Shown here one piece after another: positions 17,180-25,876 of a stretch of DNA of 64,000 bases (position 1 is its first letter; every line of letters starts with the position of its first letter). Under the pieces are notes generated by a model, which searched no databases, had not been told where the DNA came from, and saw only the letters and a program-made list of their open reading frames with translations. Origin of the DNA: Actinoallomurus sp963823735 (GTDB lineage Bacteria; Actinomycetota; Actinomycetes; Streptosporangiales; Streptosporangiaceae); NCBI GenBank assembly GCA_963823735.1, contig CAWGMO010000002.1:3038001-3102000 (forward strand). Reading direction: 5' to 3'. A program made the translations under genes and the position numbers.

Positions 17180-17278
17180 CTAGCGACAGTCGTAGACGAT
17201 CTCGGCACGAGAGTGGCCGAACAGGAAGTTCTGCACAGGTGCGACGACACCGCCCGTACCGGGGCGCTCAAGAGTCAT
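17180..17278 (-). CDS. Small 32-residue protein between mec and cysO
   Basis: ATG at 17278 with GAGG 6 nt upstream; the product is 32 residues and ends AEIVYDCR. It begins 18 nt after the mec stop on the same strand and ends about 87 nt before cysO. The composition (VVAPVQNFLFGHSR, one Cys just before the stop) is not random high-GC noise. It could be a small conserved protein or a Cys-sensing leader for cysO-cysM. I do not recognise the family with certainty. Confidence 0.6.
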   Translation of the reverse strand: MTLERPGTGGVVAPVQNFLFGHSRAEIVYDCR

Positions 17279-17296
17279 CGTCCTCACCCGGTCAGT

Positions 17297-17722
17297 TTAC
17301 CGAGTCGCCCCATAGGTCTCCACGACGGCGACCTCCTCCTCGGTGACCTCGCCGTCCACGATCCGGTACGAGCGGAACTCCGTCTCGTCGTCGGCGCGCG
17401 TGGAGACCAGTACGTAGTGGGCGTTCGGCTCGGACGCGTACGAGATGTCGGTACGCGACGGGTACGCCTCGGTCGCGGTGTGGGAGTGGTAGATCACGAC
17501 CGGCTCCTCGTCGCGGTCGTCCATCCCCTTCCACACCTGGAACTGCTCCATCGAGTCGAACCGGTAGAACGTCGGCGACCGCTCGGCGTTCGCCATCGCG
17601 ATGAACCGGGTCGGGCGGTCCGAACCGCTCGCGCCGGCGACCACGCCGCAGGCTTCGTCCGGGTGGTCGGCGCGCGCGTGCGAAACGATCTGGTCAACGA
17701 TGGCCTGCTCGATCGTCAGCAT
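17297..17722 (-). CDS. mec: Mec, JAMM-type zinc metalloprotease for CysO-Cys
   Basis: 141 residues of the MPN/JAB (M67) family. The zinc motif HSHTATEAYPSRTD fits HxHx7SxxD, and the upstream Glu is in DEACGVV. Mec cleaves newly formed Cys off the CysO C-terminus. The start at 17722 (MLTIEQAIVDQIV) gives the normal length. The gene heads the mec, small ORF, cysO, cysM run, on the same strand as the clpS-DUF2017 genes upstream. Confidence 0.93.
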   Translation of the reverse strand: MLTIEQAIVDQIVSHARADHPDEACGVVAGASGSDRPTRFIAMANAERSPTFYRFDSMEQFQVWKGMDDRDEEPVVIYHSHTATEAYPSRTDISYASEPNAHYVLVSTRADDETEFRSYRIVDGEVTEEEVAVVETYGATR

Positions 17723-17757
17723 GGGCAAAAGGGTATCCACGCCGCGACCAGCGAGGA

Positions 17758-18294
17758 TCACCAGAGGGCGTGGACGAGGCTGTCCTGCAGGTACGTGAGC
17801 CAGTCGTACGCCGCGAAGCCCGCGTTGCGGGGATCGTCCCAGTCGAAGCCGCGCATCTTCTCCAGCGACTCCTCGGTGACCTCCAGCCGGGTGCCGAGCG
17901 CGAGACGCACGTCGTTGAGGGCCCGCAGCCAGCTCTGGGCCTGGTCGTCGTCCAGGACGATCTCGCCGCCGTCGCCGAGGGTCGCCAGCACCACCTCGGC
18001 CGCCGCCCGCTTGCCGTCGCGCAGCCCGGACTCGGTGTAGCGGCGGAACTCCGAGGCGGCCTCGGGGTCCTTCTCGTAGGCGTCCGGGAAGAGCCGCGCC
18101 AGCACCGGGTCGTCCGAGACCGAGGTGTTCTCCGACAGCGAGATGCTCGGAAGGCCCTCGAAGGCGTTGGACTCGTCGGGTTCGCCCATCAGCGTCAGGA
18201 GCTGGTCGATCAGCGCGCGGAGGACCGCCGCCTCCTCACGGCGTACGCGGAGCCGTACGCCGCCGCCGCGGACCTTGGAGAAGCCCGCGCTCAC
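17758..18294 (-). CDS. DUF2017 domain protein
   Basis: 178 residues of an actinobacterial family found next to clpS. The C-terminal SWLRALNDVRLALGTRLEVT, then DPRNAGFAAYDWLTYLQDSL, is its conserved core. No catalytic motif or membrane segment is visible. It overlaps the clpS stop (4 nt) and is probably co-expressed; a role linked to ClpS/Clp proteolysis is often supposed but not established. Confidence 0.9.
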   Translation of the reverse strand: MSAGFSKVRGGGVRLRVRREEAAVLRALIDQLLTLMGEPDESNAFEGLPSISLSENTSVSDDPVLARLFPDAYEKDPEAASEFRRYTESGLRDGKRAAAEVVLATLGDGGEIVLDDDQAQSWLRALNDVRLALGTRLEVTEESLEKMRGFDWDDPRNAGFAAYDWLTYLQDSLVHALW

Positions 18295-18581
18295 TTGTCC
18301 TGCTTAACGGTCGCCCACAGGCCGTAGGAGTGCAGGATCTCGCAGTCCCGCTCCATCTCCTCGCGCGTGCCGTTCGAGACGACCGCGCGGCCTCTCTGGT
18401 GGACGTCGAGCATGAGCTTCTCGGCCTTCTTCTTCGAGTAGCCGAACACGGCCTGGAACACGTACGTCACGTAGGACATCAGGTTGATCGGATCGTCCCA
18501 GACGATCGCCACCCAGGGGTGGTCGGGACGTACGTCCTCGGCGGCGTCCGGTCGATCCAACTCGACGGGAGCCGTGGTCAC
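18291..18581 (-). CDS. clpS: ClpS adaptor protein
   Basis: 96 residues. Delivers N-end-rule substrates to ClpAP/ClpCP. The core WVAIVWDDPINLMSYVTYVF holds the N-degron-binding DDP-N-M pattern, and KKKAEKLMLDVHQRGRAVVS is the conserved helix and turn. The GTG at 18581 is preceded by AGGAGG at a 7-nt spacing, so I prefer it to the in-frame start at 18644. It is divergent from pncB with 65 nt between. Confidence 0.94.
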   Translation of the reverse strand: MTTAPVELDRPDAAEDVRPDHPWVAIVWDDPINLMSYVTYVFQAVFGYSKKKAEKLMLDVHQRGRAVVSNGTREEMERDCEILHSYGLWATVKQDK

Positions 18582-18646
18582 TGTCGTGCCTCCTTCTGGG
18601 GTACTGCCCGAACATCCTTCACACACCACACCGTAATCTGCCACCT

Positions 18647-19937
18647 GTGGATCATTCGACGGCGCTTCTCACCGATCGCTACGAGCTCACCATGCTTCAG
18701 GCGGCCCTGGCCAGCGACACCGCCGGGCGCCGGGCGGTGTTCGAGGTGTTCGCCCGGCAGTTGCCGGCGGGCCGGCGATACGGCGTCGTCGGGGGTACCG
18801 GAAGGTTGCTCGACGCGCTTGAGGCCTTCCGATTCGACCCGCCCGAGTTGGAGTTTCTCACTTCCGGCGGCATCGTGGACGAAACCACCGCGACATGGCT
18901 GGAGTCGTACCGCTTCTCGGGGAACATCTGGGGGATACGCGGAAGGTGATCTCTACTTCCCGGGGTCCCCGATCCTCGTCGTGGAGGGCACCTTCGCCGA
19001 AGCGGTGATCCTTGAGACGCTGTCGCTGTCGATCCTCAACCACGACTCCGCGATCGCCTCGGCCGCCTCCCGCATGGTGCAGGCCGCCTCCGGCCGCCCG
19101 ATCATCGAGATGGGCTCCCGCCGTACGCACGAGATGGCCGCCGTCGCCGCGGCGCGCGCCGCGTACATCTCCGGCTTCACGACGACCTCGAACCTGGAGG
19201 CCGGCCGCTCGTACGGCGTGCCGACCGCGGGGACCAGCGCGCACGCCTTCACGCTCCTGCACGACAGCGAGCAGCACGCGTTCCGCGCCCAGCTCGACGC
19301 GCTCGGCTCGGACACCACGCTGCTCGTCGACACCTACGACGTGGCACGCGCGGTCGCCGTCGCCGTCGAGCTCGCCGGCAAGGACCTCGGCGCGGTGCGC
19401 CTGGACAGCGGCGACCTGAAGGAGACGGCGCACGAGGTACGCGCGCAACTGGACGACCTCGGCGCCACGAAGACGCGCATCATCGTGACCGGCGACCTCG
19501 ACGAGTACTCGATCGCCGCCCTCGGCGCCGCGCCCGTCGACGGGTACGGCGTCGGCACGTCGCTCGTCACCGGGTCCGGGGCGCCGACCGCGTCGCTGGT
19601 GTTCAAGCTCGTGGCGCGCGCCGAGTCCGAGGACGGCCCGCTGCGCCCCGTGGCCAAGCGCTCGGTCGGCAAGCCGAGCCGCGGCGGCCGCAAGTGGGGC
19701 ATGCGCCACCTCGGCGACGACGGCCGCGCGCTCGCCGAGGTCGTCGCCACCAGCGAGCCGGCGACCGGCCCGTACGACCGCGACCTGATGACCCCGCTCG
19801 TACGCGACGGCGAGGTCGTGGGCCGCGAGCCGGTCGGCGCGGCACGCGCCCGCCACGAACGCGCGCTCGCCGAGCTGCCGCCGCAGGCGTTCCAGCTCTC
19901 GCGCGGCGACCCGGCGATCCCGACCGACTTCCGCTGA
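18647..19937 (+). CDS. pncB: Nicotinate phosphoribosyltransferase (one frameshift)
   Basis: Makes nicotinate mononucleotide from nicotinate and PRPP in NAD salvage. 429 residues after correction. The N-terminus TALLTDRYELTMLQAALAS is diagnostic; later GTSAHAFTLLH, RLDSGDLKETAHEVR and ITGSGAPTASLVFKLV fit the barrel and phosphate-binding loops. The frame breaks in a run of five G at 18930-18934: GNIWG should continue YAEGDLYFPG. GTG start, probably a very short 5' UTR. The nicotinamidase gene follows by 89 nt. Confidence 0.9.
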
Positions 19938-19992
19938 GATCGCCTGGCGTGGCGGCCCGCCCGACGGGAAGGTAGGAGAAGACGTTCGGGGA

Positions 19993-20010
19993 CCCGCGGC
20001 ACACCGCGGG
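19993..20010 (+). terminator. Short hairpin just upstream of the pncA ribosome-binding site
   Basis: CCCGCGG-CACA-CCGCGGG is a perfect 7-bp stem with a 4-nt loop, ending 1 nt before the GAGGAGG Shine-Dalgarno of pncA. It may terminate some pncB transcripts or modulate pncA translation. No U-tract follows, so strong intrinsic termination is not certain. Confidence 0.4.
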
Positions 20011-20026
20011 CGAGGAGGGGACCACC

Positions 20027-20605
20027 ATGGGCCGGGCACTGCTGATCATCGACGTGCAGAACGACTTCTGTGAGGGCGGCTCGCTGCCGGTCGCGGGCGG
20101 CTCCGAGGTCGCCACCGCGATCTCCGCGCACGTCGCGGCGCACCGGGACGACTACGACCACGTCGTCGCGACACGCGACTTCCATCTGGACCCGGGCGCC
20201 CACTTCTCCGACCACCCCGACTACGCCGCGACGTGGCCGCCCCACTGCGTCATCGGCACTCCGGGAGCCGACTTCCACCCGAACCTCGACCTGGCACCGA
20301 TCGAGACGGTGTTCAGCAAGGGCGAACGCGAGGCGGCGTACAGCGGCTTCCAGGGCTCGGCCGACGACGGCACCCCGCTGGGCGAGTGGCTCCGCAAACA
20401 CGAGGTGGACGGCGTGGACGTCGTAGGCCTGGCCACCGACCACTGCGTACGCGCCACGGCCGTCGACGCGGTCAAGGCCGGCCTTGCCACCCGAGTCCTG
20501 CTGCACCTGACCGCCGGCGTGGCCGAGGCGACCACGGCCAAGGCCCTGACCGACCTCCGCGCCGCCGGCGTGGAACTGACCGGCACCCCGGTCGCCGGCG
20601 CCTAG
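20027..20605 (+). CDS. pncA: Nicotinamidase (isochorismatase family)
   Basis: 192 residues. Hydrolyses nicotinamide to nicotinate, feeding the pncB product upstream. The catalytic triad is visible: D9 (LIIDVQNDF), K98 (VFSKGERE) and C140 (GLATDHCVRA). Metal-site residues D51 and H53 are in RDFHLDPG, with H63 soon after. GAGGAGGGG precedes the ATG. The stop TAG overlaps the convergent gluconokinase stop within a shared CTAG. Confidence 0.94.
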   Translation: MGRALLIIDVQNDFCEGGSLPVAGGSEVATAISAHVAAHRDDYDHVVATRDFHLDPGAHFSDHPDYAATWPPHCVIGTPGADFHPNLDLAPIETVFSKGEREAAYSGFQGSADDGTPLGEWLRKHEVDGVDVVGLATDHCVRATAVDAVKAGLATRVLLHLTAGVAEATTAKALTDLRAAGVELTGTPVAGA

Positions 20606-21102
20606 GTTCTCGCCTGGAGCTTGCCCGCGATCTCGTCAACGATCTTGGGGGCGGGGGCGTCGACGGAGACCGTGACGGGGTCCTCGTCCGGCCCGGGTAC
20701 CTCCAGGTCGCGGAACTGGCTGTCGAGCAGATCCTTGGGGAAGAAGTGCCCGTGGCGGGCGGCCATGCGCTTGGCGATGACGTCACGGTCACCGTCGAGG
20801 TAGACGAGCGAAAGGTCGGGGCGCCCGTCACGCAGGACGTCCCGATACTTCTTCTTGAGCGCCGACGAGGTGACGACGGCCGGCTCCCGCTGGTCCTTCA
20901 TCCACTCGGCGATCGCCTGGAGCCAGGGCGCACGGTCCTCGTCGGTGAGCGGAATGCCCGCGTGCATCTTCTCGACGTTCGCGGGAGGGTGGAAGTCGTC
21001 GGCCTCGGCGTAGGTCCAGCCGAGACGCCCAGCGAGCATCGCTCCGATGGTCGTCTTACCGCTGCCGGAGACGCCCATGAGCAGCACTATCGGATTACGC
21101 AT
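20602..21102 (-). CDS. gntK: Gluconokinase (thermoresistant GntK type)
   Basis: 166 residues. Phosphorylates gluconate to 6-phosphogluconate. Walker A is GVSGSGKTT at 10-18; EADDFHPPANVEKMHAGIPL and ALKKKYRDVLR are strong GntK signatures, as is the late GHFFPKDLLDSQF. ATG at 21102; the frame is open further upstream, but that part lacks family features. It ends tail-to-tail with pncA in a CTAG shared by both stops. Confidence 0.94.
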   Translation of the reverse strand: MRNPIVLLMGVSGSGKTTIGAMLAGRLGWTYAEADDFHPPANVEKMHAGIPLTDEDRAPWLQAIAEWMKDQREPAVVTSSALKKKYRDVLRDGRPDLSLVYLDGDRDVIAKRMAARHGHFFPKDLLDSQFRDLEVPGPDEDPVTVSVDAPAPKIVDEIAGKLQART

Positions 21103-21312
21103 CCGACGAACGTACCCGCTCGCCATGCCACCCGCACGACCACCCCACCCGGCCCGTAGCGGGCTGGCCCTCACGGACGAACCCGCCGGCTCACGCCGCG
21201 CGTGGTCGCGATCGCTCGGCGTGGGACACGCCGCCCACGTACTGACCTCGTCCGGCCGCCGAGTCGCGATCGCGTGGCACGGCGCGAGCCGCCCGCCCAC
21301 GGACCCGGTCGC

Positions 21313-23076
21313 TCAGTCGCGGGTGCGTGGCATGGGGCGGGCCGCCCACTCGCGGACCTTCTCGATTCGTTTGCGTACGTCGTCCGCGCTCGCCTGGGCG
21401 GACGGCGGGCCGCCGCAGCTACGGCGTAGCTCGGCGTGGATCACGCCATGGGGCTGGCCGGTGCGGTGGTGCCAGGCTCCCACCAGGCCGTTGAGCTCCT
21501 TGCGGAGGGCGTGGAGGTCCTCCGACGCCGTACGGTCTTCGGCCCTCGCGGGGCCGCCGTCCTTGCGTTTCGCGGCGATCTGCTCGGCCTGGCGCTGTTT
21601 CAGCAGACTGGCGACCTGGTCGGGTTCCAGCAGGCCGGGGATGCCGAGGAAGTCCTCCTCCTCGGCGGAGCCGGGGGCGCCGCCCATGCCGAACTCGCCG
21701 CCGTCGAACACCACGCGGTCGAACTGGGCCGACGCCTCGACGGTCTCGAACGGGACCTCTTCGCCGACGTCCGGGTTGTCGCGCTTGCGGTTGGCTTCGG
21801 CGAGCAGGTCGTCGTCGAGGCCGTCCTCGCGGATGGGGCGGTCCAGGACGTGGTCGCGTTCGGTCTCCATCTCGGCGGCGTGGCCCATGAGGGTGGGCAC
21901 CGACGGCAGGAAGACCGAGGCGATCTCGCCCCGTCGCCGCATACGGACGAAGCGCCCGACGGCCTGGGCGAAGAACAGCGGGGTCGACGTCGACGTCGCG
22001 TAGACGCCCACGGCCAGGCGCGGGATGTCGACGCCCTCGGACACCATGCGGACCGCGACCATCCAGCGGTCCTCGGAGTCGCTGAACTGTTTGATCTTCC
22101 GGCTCGCCGACGGGTCGTCGGACAGGACGATGGTCGCGCCCGAGCCGGTGATCGTGCGGATCATCTTGGCGTACGCGCGCGCGGCCTCGTGGTCGGTGGC
22201 GATCACCAGGCCGCCCGCGTCGGGCACGCCGCGGCGTACCTCGGTCAGGCGGCGGTCGGCGGCGGCGATGACCTGCCCGATCCACTCGCCCTTGGGGTCG
22301 AGTGCGGCGCGCCACGCCTGGGAGGTCTGGTCCTGGGTGAGGGGCTCGCCGAGGGTCGCGGTGATCTCGTCGCCGGCGCGTGTCTTCCAGCGCATCTGCC
22401 CCGCGTACGCGAGGAAGATCACCGGGCGTACGACGCCGTCGGCGAGGGCCGGGCCGTAGCCGTAGGTGTAGTCGGCGTTGCTGCGCCGGATGCCGTCCGG
22501 CCCCTCCTGGTAGGTCACGAAGGGGATCGGGTTGATGTCCGTACGGAACGGGGTGCCGCTCAGCGCCAGGCGGCGGGCGGCCGGCTCGAAGGCCTCACGG
22601 ATCGCGTCGCCCCACGACCGGCCGTCGCCCGCGTGGTGGACCTCGTCGAGGATCACCAGGGTCTTGCGGGCCTCCGTACGGCCGCGGTGGAGCGCCGGGT
22701 GGGCGGCGACCTGCGCGTAGGTCACGGCGACGCCGACGAAGTCCTTGGCGGTGCGGCCGTGGGCGTTCTTGAACTCGGGGTCGATCTTGATGCCGACGCG
22801 CGCCGCGGACTCGGCCCACTGGCGCTTCAGGTGCTCGGTCGGGCAGACGACGGTGATGCCGGCGATGATCCGGCGGCCGAGCAGCTCGGCGGCGAGGCGC
22901 AACGCGAACGTGGTCTTGCCGGCGCCGGGTGTGGCGACGGCGAGGTAGTCACGGGGCTCGGCTCGGAAGTACGACTCGAGAGCCCCCTGCTGCCAGGCAC
23001 GGAGCGCGGGGGCGGTGCCCCACGGTGCCCGGCCGGGAAGGGCGGGAGGGGTGTCGGATGCGGCGAACGTGCTCAC
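21313..23076 (-). CDS. DEAD/DEAH-box (SF2) helicase
   Basis: 587 residues. Motif I ATPGAGKTTFALR near 48-60, Ia VVCPTEHLKRQW, II ILDEVHHAG, III LSGTPFRTD, IV region VIATDHEAARAYA, V VRMVSEGVDIPRLAVGV and VI QAVGRFVRMRR are all present. The C-terminal 180 residues are charged and specific to actinobacterial members. Likely an ATP-dependent nucleic-acid translocase; substrate unknown. The 210-nt gap to gntK (21103-21312) holds no gene that I can support. Confidence 0.92.
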   Translation of the reverse strand: MSTFAASDTPPALPGRAPWGTAPALRAWQQGALESYFRAEPRDYLAVATPGAGKTTFALRLAAELLGRRIIAGITVVCPTEHLKRQWAESAARVGIKIDPEFKNAHGRTAKDFVGVAVTYAQVAAHPALHRGRTEARKTLVILDEVHHAGDGRSWGDAIREAFEPAARRLALSGTPFRTDINPIPFVTYQEGPDGIRRSNADYTYGYGPALADGVVRPVIFLAYAGQMRWKTRAGDEITATLGEPLTQDQTSQAWRAALDPKGEWIGQVIAAADRRLTEVRRGVPDAGGLVIATDHEAARAYAKMIRTITGSGATIVLSDDPSASRKIKQFSDSEDRWMVAVRMVSEGVDIPRLAVGVYATSTSTPLFFAQAVGRFVRMRRRGEIASVFLPSVPTLMGHAAEMETERDHVLDRPIREDGLDDDLLAEANRKRDNPDVGEEVPFETVEASAQFDRVVFDGGEFGMGGAPGSAEEEDFLGIPGLLEPDQVASLLKQRQAEQIAAKRKDGGPARAEDRTASEDLHALRKELNGLVGAWHHRTGQPHGVIHAELRRSCGGPPSAQASADDVRKRIEKVREWAARPMPRTRD

Positions 23077-23154
23077 GGTGAATGAAGGCTACCCGCAGGG
23101 ACCGACAGGACATGCCGAGCACCTGGTGGTGCGCGGAAACCCGCGGGGCGCGTG

Positions 23155-24114
23155 TTAACGGGACGCCTTACGCCTGGTACGGGCGCCGTCGCCGCCGCGG
23201 TAGGCCGCCCACATCGCGCGGATCCGCACGCCCTGGCCGCGTGTGAACTCCCTCATACACGTGTCGAACCCGTAGTCCATGAAGTTGTGCACCGGGTCGG
23301 TGCCGGGCGCGGGGCAGGAGTCCTTCGCGGTCGGGCACGCCTGGGTGGGGATGGCCTCGTACGGCGTGTCGTCCACGCCGTCGCCCGGCGGGCGGCAGCC
23401 GCCCTCGAACGGGTGGAACAGCCCCAGCCAGTGCCCGATCTCGTGGACCGCCGTGTAGCCGCGGTTGAAATGCTCGAACGGCCCGCCCGGCACGCTGCGG
23501 TAGTCGACGACGACACCGTCGATCGAGGGCCGTACGCGCAGCCACTGCGGGAAGGTCGAGAACCCGAGCACGTCCGAGCCGACGCCCGCCGTGAACAGGT
23601 TCAGCGTGCCGGCGCCGCCGGTGGCCAGCGAGCCGACCATCTGCTGCTGGAAGTCGTGCGGGCGTTCGAACCACCGCGCGTCGTCGGTGTGGTCGACGCT
23701 GACCAGACGGAACGAGACGCCCGTGTCGGCGCCGCCGGTAGTCCCGCCGTACGCGGCGTTGAGGGTCTGCACCTGCCGGTCGACCGTGGCGCGCGCGAGC
23801 CGCCCCACGGCGCCCGCGCTGATCACGTGGAAGCGGACCGGGACCACGAGGCGGCCCGGCAGCCGCCCCGCCAGCGCACGCTCGTCGGCCGTGCCGTAGC
23901 GGTGCCGCAGGGCGCCGGAGAAGTCACGGAGCATCCCGCGTACGCGCTGCGGGGTCAGGGTGTCGGAGTCGGGCGGACGGCTCGGCTCGGACGCCTGTGC
24001 GCGCCGCAGGCACGACACCGGAACGCCGTGCGCGCGCGAGCACGTGCTCGCCGGCACGGTCGCGCACGAGGCGAGAACGACCCCGAACAGCCCGCACAGC
24101 CCTCTCCGCCCCAT
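23155..24114 (-). CDS. Secreted M43-type zinc metalloprotease, probable lipoprotein
   Basis: 319 residues. The zinc motif HEIGHWLGLFH (HExxHxxGxxH) and the downstream Met-turn NFMDYGFDTC are typical of cytophagalysin/pappalysin-type M43 peptidases. The N-terminus has a hydrophobic segment ending LASC, which fits a lipobox with Cys at about residue 17. Several later Cys (GGCRPPGDG, ACPTAKDSC, DTCMREF) would form the usual disulfides. Exported protease; substrate unknown. Confidence 0.9.
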   Translation of the reverse strand: MGRRGLCGLFGVVLASCATVPASTCSRAHGVPVSCLRRAQASEPSRPPDSDTLTPQRVRGMLRDFSGALRHRYGTADERALAGRLPGRLVVPVRFHVISAGAVGRLARATVDRQVQTLNAAYGGTTGGADTGVSFRLVSVDHTDDARWFERPHDFQQQMVGSLATGGAGTLNLFTAGVGSDVLGFSTFPQWLRVRPSIDGVVVDYRSVPGGPFEHFNRGYTAVHEIGHWLGLFHPFEGGCRPPGDGVDDTPYEAIPTQACPTAKDSCPAPGTDPVHNFMDYGFDTCMREFTRGQGVRIRAMWAAYRGGDGARTRRKASR

Positions 24115-24184
24115 GGTCGGAGAGGCTATTGGTCAGATCCGCGCAGGTCACACGACGCGCGGGTCCATCAAGCCGATTTGACGG

Positions 24185-24433
24185 TCACTCGTCGTCGTCG
24201 CCGCCGCCGGACATCGACTCGTAGATCTCTTTGCACTCCGGGCAGACCGGGTACTTCTTCGGGTCACGGTTGGGCACCCACACTTTGCCGCAGAGAGCGA
24301 TCACCGGAGTGCCGCTGACGGCACTCTCCATGATCTTCTCTTTCTGCACGTAGTGCGCGAAGCGCTCGTGACCACCGTCGCCGTGTGAGAGATCAGGGCG
24401 GGTGTCGCTCTCAGGAAGGATCTTCGTGCTCAC
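24185..24433 (-). CDS. DUF3039 domain protein
   Basis: 82 residues from GTG at 24433. The core ERFAHYVQKEKIMESAVSGT, then VIALCGKVWVPNRDPKKYPV and CPECKEIYESM, is the DUF3039 signature, with Cys at the LCGK and CPEC positions suggesting a zinc site. It starts just after the YqgE-like gene, with which it is probably co-transcribed. Function unknown. Confidence 0.9.
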   Translation of the reverse strand: MSTKILPESDTRPDLSHGDGGHERFAHYVQKEKIMESAVSGTPVIALCGKVWVPNRDPKKYPVCPECKEIYESMSGGGDDDE

Positions 24434-24438
24434 GTGCC

Positions 24439-25014
24439 TCAGTTTAGTGACGGATCGTCGGGGAACGTCGCGACGAACGCCAGTTCGCCCCCCTGCCGCC
24501 GCAGGACGTCCTGCCAGAGACGGTCGGGATCGTTCATGAAGACGTCCTCGGAGTCGGCCGGAAGGACATACCAGGCGCCCTCTTCGACCTCTGACCGGAG
24601 CTGGCCAGCGCCCCACCCGGCGTAGCCGGCGAAGACCCTCAGCCGGCTCACCTCGGAGGCCAGCAGCTCCGGCGGGGCGTCCAGGTCGACCAGCCCGACC
24701 CGCGCGACGGCCGGGCTGCCGCTCAGCGCCCGCCATCCGAGCGGCTCCTCCGTCCCCGGGATCTGGGCCAGCGCCAGCGCGCTGTCGAGCGCCACGGGAC
24801 CGCCCTGGAAGACCACGGACGGCCCTGTCACCAGCTCGGACCAGGGCGGAAGGACACGGTCGACGGGGACCTCCGTGGGGCGGTTGAGCACGACTCCAAG
24901 AGTGCCGTCCTCCTCCTCGTGCTCCACCACGAGGACCACGCTCCGGCGGAAGTTCGGGTCGGCCAGCTGCGGCGTCGCGACGAGCAACCGGCCCGCGATG
25001 ATGGCGTCGTCCAT
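24439..25014 (-). CDS. YqgE/AlgH family protein
   Basis: 191 residues. AGRLLVATPQLADPNFRRSV, VLVVEHEEEDGTLGVVLNRP and LRVFAGYAGWGAGQLRSEV are diagnostic for this family. Function remains unproven (AlgH has been linked to alginate regulation in pseudomonads). The start at 25014 (MDDAIIAGRL) is preferred over a longer frame. The divergent LPHTG protein begins 148 nt away. Confidence 0.92.
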   Translation of the reverse strand: MDDAIIAGRLLVATPQLADPNFRRSVVLVVEHEEEDGTLGVVLNRPTEVPVDRVLPPWSELVTGPSVVFQGGPVALDSALALAQIPGTEEPLGWRALSGSPAVARVGLVDLDAPPELLASEVSRLRVFAGYAGWGAGQLRSEVEEGAWYVLPADSEDVFMNDPDRLWQDVLRRQGGELAFVATFPDDPSLN

Positions 25015-25161
25015 GCGGACATCATCCTGCGCCGGAGCGTGTCCGGGAACAGAGCACGGTCTACTCGGCCCGTTACGGGCACCGAGGGTGTGGGTAATCG
25101 GCAGAATGGTCACGCAGATCGAAAAGGATCACCAAGGTGCCCCCATCCCCCGGAGGACACG

Positions 25162-25866
25162 ATGCAGTTTTCCCGGGTCGCCATCGCGGCCGTGTTCTTC
25201 GTCATCGGAGCACTCATCGTGGTCCCCGCGCTGATGAACTCCGCGCCTTCGTCACAGGCGGCCAGCGCCACGCCCGTACCGGTCTCGGCGACCCCCACGC
25301 CGACCAGGACCCATAAGTCGCCGAAGCCCACGCCGACCCACCGGCCCACGCACAGGCCCACGCACAGGCCGACCCACACGCCGACGCCCACGCACTCGGC
25401 GACCCGGCGCCCGAGCACGCCCCCGGCGCCGTCCGTGACGCCTCTGGTGCCGCTGCGGGTGGGCATCGGCGACGTACGCTGCCCCGCGCGTACGGTCCTC
25501 GTCACCGTCGCCAACACCGGGCGCCAGACCGAGGACTACGCGATCACCACGGACGGCTCGATCTCCGTGGCCGACCGCATACCGGCCGGGGCCACGCGCA
25601 GGTCCACCCTGCACGTCAAGGAGGACCACACGACGACGGTGTCCGTCACGCTGCACAACGTGCCGGTCAAGACGATCGACCGGCACGTCAACTGCGTGCA
25701 CAAGGTCAGCGGCAAGACGCTGCCGCACACGGGCACCGACACCGGCCTGCTCTACGCCAGGATCGCCACCGGGCTCGCCGCCATGCTGACCGGCGTGATC
25801 ATCTTCTGGTACGGACGGCTCTGGCCGGCCCGCAAGGAGAAGATGTTCGGCGACAAGGAGGAGTGA
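25162..25866 (+). CDS. LPHTG-anchored surface protein with PTHR repeats
   Basis: 234 residues. Hydrophobic N-terminal segment (6-26) acting as signal; a Pro/Thr stalk at 36-95 including four PTHx repeats; a small beta-type domain at 98-184 with two Cys (C107, C178); then LPHTG at 187-191, a transmembrane helix (about 196-216) and a charged tail. The order LPxTG, helix, charged tail fits a sortase substrate covalently attached to the wall. GGAGG lies upstream of the ATG. No sortase gene is in the window. The tail is longer and more acidic than usual. Confidence 0.85.
   Translation: MQFSRVAIAAVFFVIGALIVVPALMNSAPSSQAASATPVPVSATPTPTRTHKSPKPTPTHRPTHRPTHRPTHTPTPTHSATRRPSTPPAPSVTPLVPLRVGIGDVRCPARTVLVTVANTGRQTEDYAITTDGSISVADRIPAGATRRSTLHVKEDHTTTVSVTLHNVPVKTIDRHVNCVHKVSGKTLPHTGTDTGLLYARIATGLAAMLTGVIIFWYGRLWPARKEKMFGDKEE
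25333..25395 (+). repeat. 12-nt tandem repeat coding PTHR
   Basis: Four near-identical 12-nt units (CC[CG]AC[CG]CAC-[AC]GG pattern) encode PTHR-PTHR-PTHR-PTHT followed by PTPTH. The repeat lies in the stalk of the LPHTG surface protein and could change copy number by slippage, altering stalk length. Confidence 0.8.
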
Positions 25867-25876
25867 GCCCCTCCCC

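Noticed and set aside
18930..18934. Programmed frameshift in pncB at a run of five G
   Set aside because: No slippery heptamer with downstream pseudoknot is evident, and the same class of break recurs in many unrelated genes.
21103..21312. Loose repeats (GTCGCGATCG with CCGCCCAC) between gntK and the helicase as a mobile-element remnant
   Set aside because: Repeats are degenerate and GC-biased, with no terminal inverted repeats or transposase frame.
21436..23085. Very long open frame (549 codons) on the plus strand opposite the helicase gene
   Set aside because: Its composition (Asp, Val, Arg, Gly rich with no family motif) is that of an antisense shadow of high-GC coding DNA; the minus strand has complete SF2 helicase motifs.
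25333..25395. 12-nt repeats as a CRISPR-like array
   Set aside because: Repeats are in frame, without spacers, and encode a protein stalk.
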